Both the position numbers and the translations under genes were made by a program. From Colwellia sp. PAMC 20917 (GTDB taxonomy: Bacteria; Pseudomonadota; Gammaproteobacteria; Enterobacterales; Alteromonadaceae), in assembly GCF_001767295.1 (NCBI RefSeq), contig NZ_CP014944.1:1984001-2048000 (forward strand): a stretch of DNA of 64,000 nt, given 5' to 3'. Of this stretch, positions 53,036 to 62,161 are shown piece by piece (the first letter of the stretch is position 1; the number at the start of each line of letters is the position of its first letter). The notes under the pieces are model-generated. The model ran no database searches and was not told where the DNA came from. It was given only the letters and a program-made list of their open reading frames with translations.

Positions 53036-53340
53036 TGTTCAGGATGAACGGTATGCCATGATCACATGGATGTGAAAGAATGGCGATGTTCAGGATGAAC
53101 GGTATGCCATGATCACATGGATGTGAAAGAATGGCGATGTTCAGGATGAACGGTATGCCATGATCACATGGATGTGAAAAAATGGCGATGTTCAGGATGA
53201 ACGGTATGCCGTGATCACATGGATGTGAAAGAATGGCGATGTTCAGGATGAACGGTATGCCGTGATCACATGGATGTGTAAGAATGGCGATGTTCAGGAT
53301 GAAGGGTATGCCGTGCTCACACGGATGTAAAAAGTAAAGC
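53036..53340 (+). repeat. six-copy 51-bp tandem repeat with conserved stem
   Basis: Units start at 53036, 53087, 53138, 53189, 53240 and 53291; the last is the most diverged. Each unit contains GTTC-AGGAT-GAAC and CCATG-ATCA-CATGG. The second stem is CCATG/CATGG in units 1-3, CCGTG/CATGG (G-U) in units 4-5 and CCGTG/CACGG in unit 6, which suggests that pairing is kept in a plus-strand RNA. The minus-strand frame across it is an artefact of a repeat length divisible by three. Confidence 0.92.
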
Positions 53341-53640
53341 AACATCTATTACTGCTAGGTATCCACGCATTCATCTTATTAATACTCCCCTGCATATCAA
53401 TGTTTGAGACAAGGATATTAGAGAGTATCAGGGCCAGACTAACGTGGGGAAGTTACCCGATAACCTAGACTTAACTAGAAAATATAATTCAATAACAAAC
53501 TTGACATAATATGTCGAGCTTGCTAACTTTATTTTTACATAAGTGATCATAAATTTTACCTCTTCATAATAATATAACAACAGTATCTATATTTTTTTAA
53601 CCTGTTAATCTATTGAAGTATTAATAACAAGGAGTTAGCG
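53341..53640 (+). other. non-coding region before the NfeD operon
   Basis: No coding frame was recognised. TTGACATAATATGTC near 53501 contains a -35-like hexamer, but no convincing -10 at the usual distance. AAGGAG near 53630 is the ribosome site for the NfeD gene. The promoter of the NfeD/SPFH operon must lie here. Confidence 0.5.
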
Positions 53641-54093
53641 GTGGAATACATACTTTACTTTGAAACATGGATTGTTCTAGCCATATTATTTGCTTGCGCA
53701 GAAATTTTTGTTCCCGGTGGTATCCTCTTAAATTTAGGTATTGCCTCATTATTAGTCGCTATTGGTGTACAACAACAATTACTCGATACTTGGACTCTAA
53801 CTTTAACGACTTGGTTTATTCTTGCTTCTTTTTTACTATTTGTACTTTATTTTGTCACTGAGCGGTTTTTCAGTGGTGAATATACCGTTGAAAATATTTA
53901 TGAAGAACTAGACATATATGGAAAAGAAGTAACGGTTATAGAAAAAATTGGACCAGGCACTCATGCTGGTCGCGTAGAATTTCAAGGCACTACTTGGACA
54001 GCACTGAGCGACGGTTCAGAGTTACAAGAAGGTAGTCACGCCACTATTGTTTGTAAAGAAAATATCTCTTTGGTTGTTGAACCGATAAAGTAA
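53641..54093 (+). CDS. NfeD family membrane protein
   Basis: This 150-residue short-form NfeD protein has two or three N-terminal helices (WIVLAILFACAEIFVPGGILLN, WTLTLTTWFILASFLLFVLYFV). A C-terminal OB-fold domain follows (GKEVTVIEKIGPGTHAGRVEF split, then TWTALSDGSELQEG). Such proteins partner SPFH/stomatin proteins in membrane microdomains. The GTG start at 53641 follows AAGGAG with good spacing. It is the first gene of a three-gene operon. Confidence 0.9.
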   Translation: MEYILYFETWIVLAILFACAEIFVPGGILLNLGIASLLVAIGVQQQLLDTWTLTLTTWFILASFLLFVLYFVTERFFSGEYTVENIYEELDIYGKEVTVIEKIGPGTHAGRVEFQGTTWTALSDGSELQEGSHATIVCKENISLVVEPIK

Positions 54094-54137
54094 CAACAAC
54101 AAAACTATCATTCTAACTAAAAATATGGGAGCAACCT

Positions 54138-55055
54138 ATGCTAGCCACACTCACCTTTGTCTTTCTTGGATTACTGTTTATTGTTGTCAAACTGGTCCTT
54201 ATTGTGCCAATGAAAGAAGTTTGTATTATCGAACGTTTAGGTAAATTTCGCGCAATAATGCAACCTGGATTACATTTTCTTATTCCTTTTATTGACCGCG
54301 TCGCTTACCGTCATGAAACAAGAGAACAAGTCTTAGACATCCCTTCTCAAAGCTGTATATCTCGCGATAATATTCAAATTGAAGTCGACGGCTTAGTTTA
54401 TATTCAAGTTATGGACGGTGCCAAAGCCAGCTATGGTATAGAAGATTACCGCCGAGCTTGTGTGAATTTAGCGCAAACTACTATGCGAAGTGAAATTGGT
54501 AAGCTAAAACTCGGACAAACGTTTTCAGAACGAGACACCCTTAACGAAACGATTGTCCGTGAAATAGACAAAGCATCAGATCCTTGGGGCATCAAAATGT
54601 TGCGTTACGAAGTTAGGAATATCACCCCTTCTGCTAATGTCATTCATACCCTTGAAAAACAGATGGAAGCCGAGCGAAAAAAACGTGCTGAAATTACTTT
54701 AGCTGAAGCTGACAAAGAGTCGACAATAAATTTATCAGAAGGTGAGCGTCAAGAAGCCATTAATATTTCAGAGGGTGATAAACAACGACAAATTAATGAA
54801 GCACATGGTTTTGCAAAAGAAATTGAAATACTAACGCAAGCCACCGCAGAGGGCATGAACATGATTGCCAAAGCGTCAATGACTCCGGGTGGCGACAAAG
54901 CAATAAAAATGCGTTTACTAGAGCAATTTATTAAACAAACTGGGTCTATTTTAAAAACTGCAGATGTCTCAATTATGCCCGCTGAAATGGCGAAATTAGA
55001 AGGCTTTTTCGAAGGCATGGACAAAGTAACTCAAACCGTTCAAGGAGCAAAATAA
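54138..55055 (+). CDS. SPFH/stomatin-like membrane protease regulator, first copy
   Basis: This 305-residue protein has an N-terminal membrane anchor (TLTFVFLGLLFIVVKLVLIV) and an SPFH domain (VCIIERLGKFRAIMQPGLHF split, FIDRVAYRHETREQVLDIP). A long coiled-coil tail follows (EKQMEAERKKRAEITLAEAD onward). It resembles QmcA. Such proteins form oligomeric cages around membrane proteases. It is co-transcribed with NfeD and overlaps the next SPFH gene by one base (TAATG). Confidence 0.9.
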   Translation: MLATLTFVFLGLLFIVVKLVLIVPMKEVCIIERLGKFRAIMQPGLHFLIPFIDRVAYRHETREQVLDIPSQSCISRDNIQIEVDGLVYIQVMDGAKASYGIEDYRRACVNLAQTTMRSEIGKLKLGQTFSERDTLNETIVREIDKASDPWGIKMLRYEVRNITPSANVIHTLEKQMEAERKKRAEITLAEADKESTINLSEGERQEAINISEGDKQRQINEAHGFAKEIEILTQATAEGMNMIAKASMTPGGDKAIKMRLLEQFIKQTGSILKTADVSIMPAEMAKLEGFFEGMDKVTQTVQGAK

Positions 55056-55999
55056 TGATCCAGCAAACTATAAGTAATATTGGTGGCAGTAACCTTGATA
55101 TCGTGGTGCTGGCTATTTGGGGCGCTATATTTCTCTTTCTAGCCTACAAATTCGTACAAGCTATTTGCTTAGTACCAACAAAGTCTGCCTATGTCGTTGA
55201 ACGTTTAGGCAAGTACCGCTGTACCTTAGAAGCAGGCTTTCATCTTTTATTGCCATTTATCGACCGTGTGGCTTTTATTCAAGATTTAAAAGAAGAAACA
55301 ATCGACGTACCACCACAAGAATGTTTTTCAAAAGACGAAGTGAATGTTGAAGTTGATGGCGTTATTTACATCGAAGTCATTGATTCATTAAAAGCAAGCT
55401 ACGGTATCACTGACTATCGTTTTGCCGCGATGCAATTAGCACAAACCACCACGCGTTCGGTTATTGGTACCTTAGATTTGGACAGAACCTTTGAAGAGCG
55501 TGATGTTATCAGTGCTAAAGTGGTAGAAGTATTAGATAAAGCAGGCGAAAGTTGGGGAATACGTGTTCATCGCTATGAAATAAAAAATATAACACCACCT
55601 GATACCGTTAAAAATGCCATGGAGTTAGAAGTTAATGCAGAGCGTGAACGCCGGGCAATTCTAGCAAAAAGTTTAGGTGATAAGGCGAGTCGTATTAACC
55701 GTTCAGAAGGTTTAATGACTGAAATGATCAATATTTCAGAAGGTGAAAAACAACGTCGTATAAATTCTGCGGAAGGTAAAGCGGCACAAATAATTGCTAT
55801 TGCGCAGGCAACGGGGGATTCAATCACTAAAATAGCGATAGCCATTGAGCAACCGGGTGGACAACAAGCACTTGATTTACAATTAACCGAGCAGTACCTT
55901 CAACAAATGCAAGGCTTAAGCCAGGCAAACAGAAAAGTTATTTTACCAGCAAACTTACTTGATTTTAAGCAGTGGTTAGCCGTATCAGGTATTAAATAA
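55055..55999 (+). CDS. SPFH/stomatin-like membrane protease regulator, second copy
   Basis: This 314-residue paralogue of the preceding gene has an N-terminal helix (IVVLAIWGAIFLFLAYKFV), SPFH domain (AYVVERLGKYRCTLEAGFHL, PFIDRVAFIQDLKEETIDVP), and coiled coil (ELEVNAERERRAILAKSLGD). The two probably assemble as a hetero-oligomer like HflK/HflC, although each is closer to stomatin/QmcA. It starts within the stop of the first copy and ends with a stem-loop terminator. Confidence 0.9.
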   Translation: MIQQTISNIGGSNLDIVVLAIWGAIFLFLAYKFVQAICLVPTKSAYVVERLGKYRCTLEAGFHLLLPFIDRVAFIQDLKEETIDVPPQECFSKDEVNVEVDGVIYIEVIDSLKASYGITDYRFAAMQLAQTTTRSVIGTLDLDRTFEERDVISAKVVEVLDKAGESWGIRVHRYEIKNITPPDTVKNAMELEVNAERERRAILAKSLGDKASRINRSEGLMTEMINISEGEKQRRINSAEGKAAQIIAIAQATGDSITKIAIAIEQPGGQQALDLQLTEQYLQQMQGLSQANRKVILPANLLDFKQWLAVSGIK

Positions 56000-56028
56000 T
56001 AGCTAAGCTTCAAAATAGTAGAATAAAT

Positions 56029-56066
56029 AAAGCACGTAGTTAACTCGCTTTTTAACTAGGTGCTTT
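56029..56066 (+). terminator. terminator after the NfeD/SPFH operon
   Basis: AAAGCAC-TAGTTAA and TTAACTA-GTGCTTT form a 14-bp stem interrupted by one G/G position, starting 30 bp after the second SPFH stop. It could also serve the convergent gene at 56090. Confidence 0.7.
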
Positions 56067-56089
56067 GATAAATAAATAACATTATGTTA

Positions 56090-56395
56090 TTAACTTGAAA
56101 ATAAAAAAAAGCCAATGAGTAATACCATAACCACTGAGCCCACCACAAAAAAATGATTACCCATCGTGAGTTTTTTTTCTGCTAAACCTATTCGAATCTT
56201 AGTGACGACAATATAAATAAGGGCCGCAATTAAAGCAGTAATAAAATGAGTAAGTAAGGTATTAAGTTCGCTATTTTGTTGCCACAAAAACACAATGCCT
56301 CGTTTGTTAACAAAAAATAAGTTTAATAACGAAATATGCAACCATAAAACAAAAAACAACTGAGTGGCTTTGTTAGTTAACCAAGCTTTAAGCAT
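56090..56395 (-). CDS. small integral membrane protein, unknown function
   Basis: This 101-residue protein has three hydrophobic helices (TQLFFVLWLHISLLNLFF, FITALIAALIYIVVTKI and FFVVGSVVMVLLIGFFLF). No family was recognised with confidence. ATG 56395 lies one base after the stop of the upstream SDR gene and is preceded by AGGG. An earlier in-frame ATG (56431) would overlap that gene. It is probably co-expressed with the SDR gene. Location: inner membrane. Confidence 0.7.
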   Translation of the reverse strand: MLKAWLTNKATQLFFVLWLHISLLNLFFVNKRGIVFLWQQNSELNTLLTHFITALIAALIYIVVTKIRIGLAEKKLTMGNHFFVVGSVVMVLLIGFFLFSS

Positions 56396-56396
56396 C

Positions 56397-57230
56397 TTAT
56401 AACCCTGCAACCGATTTATATAACCAAACAATTAAATCATCATGAGTAAATTGATAAGTAAAACTATTACGCAGTTTTGCATCATTAATACGTTTACCAA
56501 AACGCATTGATGTTTCAAACGAGAACTCTGGCAACGGCAAGTTTAAAGCCTCAGCTGCCGCATGGTAATAATGTTGTTTAGATGTTTCCGTAGCGCTGAC
56601 CGCGTTATAAATACCCCTAATGTTTTCATCTTTAATGATCTCCATTAGAACACCAACCGCATCGTCCTGATGGATTAGATTGATAAAGGCTTGTGGGTCA
56701 GAAAGTAATTTTCTTCCTTGTAAAAACCTACCGGGGTGGCGCTCAGGCCCAATTAATCCGGCCAAGCGCAATATAACTGTTTCGCCTGAAAAGGCCTCTG
56801 CTGCTTTTTCGGCGCGAATAAGAGTAGCCACTTTATCAGCGTTCATATCTAGCACTGATTGTTCATCAACTAAACCTGACAAACCATTATAGACAGCAGT
56901 ACTACTTAACAAGACAATTTTTTTTACACAGCCTAGTTCAGCCATTTCAATTAACTGGGCAACTTTTTCAGGGTAATCGCTTCGCCCTTGGCGTATCTGT
57001 GGTGTTATAGAAATAATAAGCGTATCGTGACCAAAAACACTTAACACTGTTGATTTAGGATCTTCAACAGGTAAAATCAAAAGCTCTGTATCTATTTGCT
57101 CTTTAGCTAGTCTTTGCTTTTTCTCTTCACTTTGTACCGTTACGGTGACGCGATATTGTTCTCTCAATAATTGCTTTGCTAAAGCGTAGCCAAGCCAACC
57201 ACAACCTATAATCGCAACATTTTTTGCCAT
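56397..57230 (-). CDS. NAD(P)-binding SDR/epimerase family protein (YeeZ-like)
   Basis: This 277-residue protein has an N-terminal Rossmann dinucleotide motif (VAIIGCGWLGYALAKQLL) and an atypical extended-SDR layout (LLSSTAVYNGLSG with the TxxxY-type active site, then LRLAGLIGPERHPG, LINLIHQDDAVGVLMEII and YNAVSATETSK). This is the YeeZ-like group of uncharacterised epimerases. The substrate is unknown. It is followed by a small membrane protein in the same operon and preceded by an NTF2-like secreted protein at 17 bp. Confidence 0.85.
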   Translation of the reverse strand: MAKNVAIIGCGWLGYALAKQLLREQYRVTVTVQSEEKKQRLAKEQIDTELLILPVEDPKSTVLSVFGHDTLIISITPQIRQGRSDYPEKVAQLIEMAELGCVKKIVLLSSTAVYNGLSGLVDEQSVLDMNADKVATLIRAEKAAEAFSGETVILRLAGLIGPERHPGRFLQGRKLLSDPQAFINLIHQDDAVGVLMEIIKDENIRGIYNAVSATETSKQHYYHAAAEALNLPLPEFSFETSMRFGKRINDAKLRNSFTYQFTHDDLIVWLYKSVAGL

Positions 57231-57247
57231 CGTATTCCCTTAATTTA

Positions 57248-57733
57248 TTAACGATTCTTTTGATGATGTTCTTTAATTTTACTGACAACGTCTGTTGAAA
57301 TAGTATTAGGAACAGGTATAGAAAGATTATACTGTAAAATTTTCCAACCATTAGACGTCAACTTAAGCACACCAGAGCCCCGGCATTCGCCATAGTGACT
57401 ATTGTCGAGTAACTCGTCAAAAAATGCCAATTGCTCGCTATTATTTGCTGATGCAATAAGCGTAATATTTCTTTGACGAGATTTATAGCGCCAACCTTGT
57501 CCTTGACTAAAATAAGGAGTAACAAACTCAGTAAATTGTTCTTTTGTCCAACGCTCTTGACCATCAGTGCCTAAAAATACGGCTTGCTCATCAAGTAAAT
57601 CAAGATAAATTTTTTGGTCAGCATCGCCAGCAGCTTGATGAAAAGTATCTAGCACTTTATCTATGTCGCTGTTTGCAAATACACTGACGTTAAAAAAACA
57701 AAGGCCTATAAGGCAAACTATAATTTTTATCAT
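57248..57733 (-). CDS. secreted SnoaL/DUF4440-like (NTF2 fold) protein
   Basis: This 161-residue protein has a signal peptide (MIKIIVCLIGLCFFNVSVFA) and an NTF2-like domain (VLDTFHQAAGDADQKIYLDLL, AVFLGTDGQERWTKEQFTEF, GVLKLTSNGWKILQYNLSIPVPN). Similar proteins are often called nuclear transport factor 2 family. Function is unknown. ATG 57733 gives a proper signal peptide and has AGGA upstream; the longer start at 57784 would overlap the next gene. Confidence 0.82.
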   Translation of the reverse strand: MIKIIVCLIGLCFFNVSVFANSDIDKVLDTFHQAAGDADQKIYLDLLDEQAVFLGTDGQERWTKEQFTEFVTPYFSQGQGWRYKSRQRNITLIASANNSEQLAFFDELLDNSHYGECRGSGVLKLTSNGWKILQYNLSIPVPNTISTDVVSKIKEHHQKNR

Positions 57734-57755
57734 GGTATCAAATCCTAAATTTGGC

Positions 57756-58646
57756 TTATTTTGGTAGAACAAAATATAAGCCATTAAAAGTTGCGGCTAC
57801 TTTTTCTCCACTCATTACCTGAACTTCAACGCAGAGTTGTCTTTTTTGCTTGGTCAATAAGTTATCAATACTGCCTGAGCTTAATGAGCGTCCTGTTTTT
57901 GCAAAAGCTATCCCTGCTATTGGGCTATGATATCTAATCTTGGCATCAGCTAACACTATATTGCCCTTAAGATTATTCTGTTCCATTAACAAATAAACCC
58001 AGCCCCATCCCGTTAATGTTGCTAGTGTGTAGATACTGCCCGCAAACATAGTATTGTGTAAATTTTTATTAAAAAGCTCATCACAAGTCGTGACTAAATT
58101 TTGTTGATCGTAATAACCAACCGTCACTTTCATCGCTTTGCTCATTGGTATAGTGCTATGCCAAGTCTTTTGCAGTGCTGTTGATAGTTCATCACAATGA
58201 AAATCATCGCTTACCAGCGTTTTTTCCATATTGAAATGCTTAATTTTATTGAATAATAAGTGCGAAAAGCCAATGTTTTTATAAGATTGTTTTTCATAGA
58301 AGCTGATCGCTTGTTCCCGTGCTTTCAAAGAGAGCTTAGTGACACCTAAACGGCTCGCAAACTGTTCAAGGGAGAGTATTAACTGTTGTCCTAACCCTTT
58401 ACCCTGAAAATCATCAGCAACCGCCATATAACGGATTTGCCCTGCTAACAAGCTACAAAAGTGAAGACGGGCAACAGCGATAATATTACCTTTATCATCA
58501 AAAATGGCTCGATGAATCGCTTGCCTCTCCAAGTCATCTTTTTCACTTCCTTGTTTTTGTTGTGATGGTTTACGTAATATTGTCCAGCGTAAGTGGTAGT
58601 ATTGGTCAAATTCTTGCTGGCTTATGGGTGCTCGACACTCAAACAT
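57756..58646 (-). CDS. GNAT acetyltransferase fused to YiiD-type hotdog thioesterase
   Basis: This 296-residue two-domain protein has an N-terminal GNAT domain (AVADDFQGKGLGQQLILSLEQF, the acetyl-CoA loop) and a C-terminal YiiD_C/hotdog domain (TVGYYDQQNLVTTCDELFNKNLHNTMFAGS split, TLATLTGWGWVYLLM). This is the architecture of E. coli YiiD, proposed to act in fatty acid initiation; the assignment to that pathway is tentative. It begins 50 bp from the divergent spermidine-synthase-like gene. Confidence 0.87.
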   Translation of the reverse strand: MFECRAPISQQEFDQYYHLRWTILRKPSQQKQGSEKDDLERQAIHRAIFDDKGNIIAVARLHFCSLLAGQIRYMAVADDFQGKGLGQQLILSLEQFASRLGVTKLSLKAREQAISFYEKQSYKNIGFSHLLFNKIKHFNMEKTLVSDDFHCDELSTALQKTWHSTIPMSKAMKVTVGYYDQQNLVTTCDELFNKNLHNTMFAGSIYTLATLTGWGWVYLLMEQNNLKGNIVLADAKIRYHSPIAGIAFAKTGRSLSSGSIDNLLTKQKRQLCVEVQVMSGEKVAATFNGLYFVLPK

Positions 58647-58696
58647 TGGTTATGCTTACCTATAACAATTGAAAAGATTCGTTCGTATACGCTATT

Positions 58697-59449
58697 ATGA
58701 AATTAGTTAAAAATATCCAACAGGGTCAATTAAGTTACTACACGCAAAATGATGACTCCATTTCGGTGAGTGAAAACCAACACTATCGTTGGTTAGCTTT
58801 TGATAATGTCGTGCAAAGCATGATGCTAAAGCGTAAGCCCTCACAACTCACATTCCCTCATCAAATCAGCTTATTATCACCTTTACTTTATTTTCGCCCT
58901 AAAAAAGTTGTTGAGTTTGGCTTAGGTGGTGGTAATTTAGCACGATTTTTATTACATTATTTACCTGATTTAACCTTACACACCATTGAATATTCGCAAG
59001 AAGTTATTGAATGTTTCGAACGCTTTTTTAATCCACAAGCGACCAAAGTTAATTTACACCATTGCTCGGCACTAGATTGGCTTCATCACCATAAAAAAAT
59101 GAAACCTGATTGGTTTATTTGTGATATTTACCATAAAAATCAGTCAATTAATGACTCATTAATTTTAACCAAAAATATCTTAAAAAAAGTAGACGAGCAA
59201 GCTGTTTTATCACTTAACTTGCCAAGCCCATCAAACGAAGAAATTAATTATTTTCTCGCCGAATTAAAAGTGCTCGCTCCAACTAAACAGCTAGTGTACT
59301 TTCATATTCCTCATTACTTAAATGTTATTATTCATTTACTGCCCTACGATATGTTAAGTCAAGCTGAAGAGAGTTTACTTGCTAACACCGTGCTACCCGC
59401 GAGAACATTTAAACGCTGGCGTAAATATTGGCGACATGGCATGCAATAG
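58697..59449 (+). CDS. spermidine synthase-like Rossmann methyltransferase-fold protein
   Basis: This 250-residue protein has the SpeE-like core: VVEFGLGGGNLARFLL, LHTIEYSQEVIECFERFF, CSALDWLHHHKKMKPDWFICDIYHK. The N-terminal beta-hairpin domain of true spermidine synthases is reduced. The usual substrate residues (for example the catalytic aspartate in D-x-x-D) are only partly visible, so it may not make spermidine. It is convergent with dtd; only 10 bp separate the stops. Confidence 0.75.
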   Translation: MKLVKNIQQGQLSYYTQNDDSISVSENQHYRWLAFDNVVQSMMLKRKPSQLTFPHQISLLSPLLYFRPKKVVEFGLGGGNLARFLLHYLPDLTLHTIEYSQEVIECFERFFNPQATKVNLHHCSALDWLHHHKKMKPDWFICDIYHKNQSINDSLILTKNILKKVDEQAVLSLNLPSPSNEEINYFLAELKVLAPTKQLVYFHIPHYLNVIIHLLPYDMLSQAEESLLANTVLPARTFKRWRKYWRHGMQ

Positions 59450-59459
59450 TTCATTCCAC

Positions 59460-59897
59460 TTAGCAAGTGAGTGTAAAGGTAACGGGACCATCATTGACTA
59501 GTTCGACTTTCATATCGGCACCAAACTCGCCCGTAGGCACGGCAAAACCATGACCACGCAATTGTAAACAGAAATAATTATATAGTGGGATGCTGACTTC
59601 TGGTTTAGCTGCAGAAGTAAAGCTTGGACGCATACCTGAACGGGTATCAGCGGCTAATGTAAATTGTGAAACAACTAAAATTTCTCCGTCAATATCACTA
59701 ACATTTAGGTTCATTTTTCCTGCATCGTCTTCAAAGATACGATAACCGGCAATCCGTTGCGCTAAGCGTTTAGCTTTAGTTTCGTTGTCGTCAGGCTCAA
59801 TGGCAAGTAAGACTAAAATCCCTCGATCAATTTTCCCTATCACTTGTTGATTAACCGTAACACTTGCTTGTGAAACTCTTTGAATAACTGCGATCAT
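59460..59897 (-). CDS. dtd: D-aminoacyl-tRNA deacylase
   Basis: This 145-residue DTD removes D-amino acids and glycine from mischarged tRNAs. It begins [15 protein letters not shown]. The catalytic-site motif SQFTLAAD is present, followed by [11 protein letters not shown]. The Gly-cisPro region reads [11 protein letters not shown], as in the family. Its start is two bases from the pip stop, so the two are co-transcribed. Confidence 0.95.
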   Translation of the reverse strand: MIAVIQRVSQASVTVNQQVIGKIDRGILVLLAIEPDDNETKAKRLAQRIAGYRIFEDDAGKMNLNVSDIDGEILVVSQFTLAADTRSGMRPSFTSAAKPEVSIPLYNYFCLQLRGHGFAVPTGEFGADMKVELVNDGPVTFTLTC

Positions 59898-59898
59898 T

Positions 59899-60861
59899 TT
59901 ATTGCTCGGCTAGAAAATTTGCCATAGTATCGCTCGCTCGACAAAATGCATCAATAGTTTGTCGCTCAAAACCACTATGTCCGGCACAAGGCAAAATTTG
60001 TAATTGCGCGTTATCCCAAAATTTAGTCAGTGAAAAAGCGTTATCAAGCTGGCAAACCATGTCGTAACGGCCATGAAGAATAATCGCAGGGATTGCGGTT
60101 AGTTTATCAATATTTTCTAAAATGTAATTCTCGTTGATAAAACAATCTTGAGTAAAGTAATGACTTGATACCTTTGCCATGCATAAAGCTTGATGGGCGT
60201 CATCAACATGCGCCAGGCCTATATGGTGATGCTCAAGGGTTGATAACCTTAATTCCCATAATGTCCAAGCTTTACTGGCCGAGATCACCGCGACTTCATT
60301 ACTTGAATTGAGTACTTGGTGATAACCTGACAGTGGAGAATGTTGTAGCTCTGCTGGTAAGTGTTCAACAAATTCTTGATAGTACTCTGGGAAAAAGTTT
60401 TTTGCCCCCTTGTGACTGTAAAGCCATTGGTATTCAGATCGAGTCCCGAGGAATACACCACGTAAGATAAAAGCTAAGATTTTATCTGAATGAGCGATAC
60501 CATAGGTTAGTGCTAAAGTTGTTCCCCATGAGCCACCACAAATTAACCACTGTTCAATATTTAGGTGTTGACGAATAACTTCGATATCGTCAATTAAATG
60601 AACGGTGGTATTATCTAGTATGGACGGAGAGGGCTTTGAGCGCCCACAACCTCGCTGATCAAATAAAATAATACGATACAGTTCAGGATCAAAATAACGC
60701 CGATGGTTCTCACTTGAACCACTACCAGGACCACCATGAAGGTATAACACAGGTATTCCTGTTGGGTTACCCGACTGCTCAAGATATATTTGATGCTGCC
60801 CCCCAACAGGTAACAACTCTTCAGAATATGTTGCTATTTTAGGATATAAAGACCGTGACAT
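59899..60861 (-). CDS. pip: proline iminopeptidase
   Basis: This 320-residue alpha/beta hydrolase has the oxyanion segment [10 protein letters not shown], the nucleophile elbow [22 protein letters not shown], and the final catalytic histidine in CAGHSGFE. It releases N-terminal proline from peptides in the cytoplasm. The start is set at MSRSLYPKI (60861); a TTG at 60930 would add 23 non-conserved residues. It precedes dtd, as in other Alteromonadales. Confidence 0.93.
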   Translation of the reverse strand: MSRSLYPKIATYSEELLPVGGQHQIYLEQSGNPTGIPVLYLHGGPGSGSSENHRRYFDPELYRIILFDQRGCGRSKPSPSILDNTTVHLIDDIEVIRQHLNIEQWLICGGSWGTTLALTYGIAHSDKILAFILRGVFLGTRSEYQWLYSHKGAKNFFPEYYQEFVEHLPAELQHSPLSGYHQVLNSSNEVAVISASKAWTLWELRLSTLEHHHIGLAHVDDAHQALCMAKVSSHYFTQDCFINENYILENIDKLTAIPAIILHGRYDMVCQLDNAFSLTKFWDNAQLQILPCAGHSGFERQTIDAFCRASDTMANFLAEQ

Positions 60862-60945
60862 GTATTTACTCTGTTTATTGAGACCATAAATAATATTATG
60901 GCGCAAAATATTAAAAACTGTCAGTTTCAAACAAGCCTTTATAAA

Positions 60946-61827
60946 TTAACTTATCTGATGCTTATCTAAGTGTTCTCTTTGGTGATCTTCTGGTTTAAAA
61001 TTTTCTAAGCTGACCGTAAACAATGCACCGAAAAGCACGACTAGCCAAGATAAATACACCCATAAAAAAAGAATCGGAATACCCGCTAGAGCACCGTAAA
61101 TAGCTTCATAAGAAGGGAGTTGCGTGATATAAAAAGCAAAGCCTTTTTTTGCGACTTCAAATAAAAGTGCCGCTAATGTTGCACCAAACAAGGCATGTTT
61201 AAGCGGCACCACCTTATTAGGCACCACCATATATAAAATAAGGAATGCGCCAATCGAAGCAAAAATAGGCAAAGCTCTTAACGCTATATTGGTAAGGCCG
61301 AAAACGTCATAATTCCCTATCGATATCAAAGAAACAATATATGAAGTTGCCGCTATACTACTGCCCATTAAGACAGGTCCAAGAGTCAGTACCATCCAGT
61401 ACATAGAAAAAGCGGTAACAATACGCCTTTTGGTTGTGACCCGCCAAATTTTATTTAAGCTAGTGTCAATGGCAGAAATGAGCAATAGAGCAAATAAGAA
61501 TAAAAAACTAATGGCGATAGCTGACATCTCTGAAGCATTCGTGACAAAACCAGTAATATGTTCTTTAACCACATCACCCGCAGCAGGCATAAAATTTTGA
61601 TAAACAAAATTTTCAATGATTTCTTTAATATCAGTAAAGATAGGAAAAGCGGTCATAACTGACAACATGACTACAATCAAAGGCACCAGCGACATCAAGG
61701 TTACATAAGATAAGTAACCGGCAGTAATGTGCACTTGCTCTTTTAATATTCTATTGATAAAAAACAAACAAAAGTGCCAAATAGTCTGACTTTGCTGGTT
61801 GTTTTTAATGCTTTTAATCCAGTTCAT
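60946..61827 (-). CDS. YihY family inner membrane protein (BrkB-like)
   Basis: This 293-residue protein has six hydrophobic helices and the YihY/BrkB pattern: [90 protein letters not shown]. Once annotated as ribonuclease BN, the family is now considered a membrane protein of unknown function, possibly a transporter. It lies upstream of pip-dtd in the same direction. Confidence 0.92.
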   Translation of the reverse strand: MNWIKSIKNNQQSQTIWHFCLFFINRILKEQVHITAGYLSYVTLMSLVPLIVVMLSVMTAFPIFTDIKEIIENFVYQNFMPAAGDVVKEHITGFVTNASEMSAIAISFLFLFALLLISAIDTSLNKIWRVTTKRRIVTAFSMYWMVLTLGPVLMGSSIAATSYIVSLISIGNYDVFGLTNIALRALPIFASIGAFLILYMVVPNKVVPLKHALFGATLAALLFEVAKKGFAFYITQLPSYEAIYGALAGIPILFLWVYLSWLVVLFGALFTVSLENFKPEDHQREHLDKHQIS

Positions 61828-61927
61828 TACAAATTAGTTATTATCTTATGGTGTACAATATATTATGATAATTGCTAAGCAAGTGATAGTGATAATAATC
61901 GTAATAAAATTTAACGTAGGAGTAATG

Positions 61928-62161
61928 ATGTCTAATCAAGGTTCAGGTGGTAATGTTTTAGCGGCAATATGTAGTTTTTTTATTGCAGGTTTAGGTCAAT
62001 TAGTTCAAGGGAGGATCCTCGCAGCAATCCTGTTTTTCCTGTTAACCTGGGTTAACTACACATTAGCAGCGACAGGAATCTTATTCTTTATGGCGGTTCC
62101 TGGTCTTATTTTTCATCTGTGGGCAGTCATCGATGCTGCTCGCTATAAAGGTAGGAACTAA
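61928..62161 (+). CDS. small two-helix membrane protein
   Basis: This 77-residue protein has a Gly-rich start (MSNQGSGGNVLAAI) and two hydrophobic helices (LAAICSFFIAGLGQLVQGR and AILFFLLTWVNYTLAATGILFF). A final stretch, VPGLIFHLWAVIDAARYK, resembles TM2-domain/YccF-type small membrane proteins. AGGAG precedes a double ATG (61925 and 61928); the second has the better spacing. It overlaps the DUF2959 gene by the TAATG junction, so the two are a pair. Confidence 0.75.
   Translation: MSNQGSGGNVLAAICSFFIAGLGQLVQGRILAAILFFLLTWVNYTLAATGILFFMAVPGLIFHLWAVIDAARYKGRN

Noticed and set aside
53036-53340. CRISPR array
   Set aside because: Units are directly adjacent with no variable spacers, and no cas genes are present.
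53031-53345. Minus-strand frame encoding a 17-residue peptide repeat
   Set aside because: The repeat unit is 51 bp, so any frame without a stop in one unit stays open. The first and last units are diverged, there is no ribosome site, and stem covariation points to a plus-strand RNA or DNA element.
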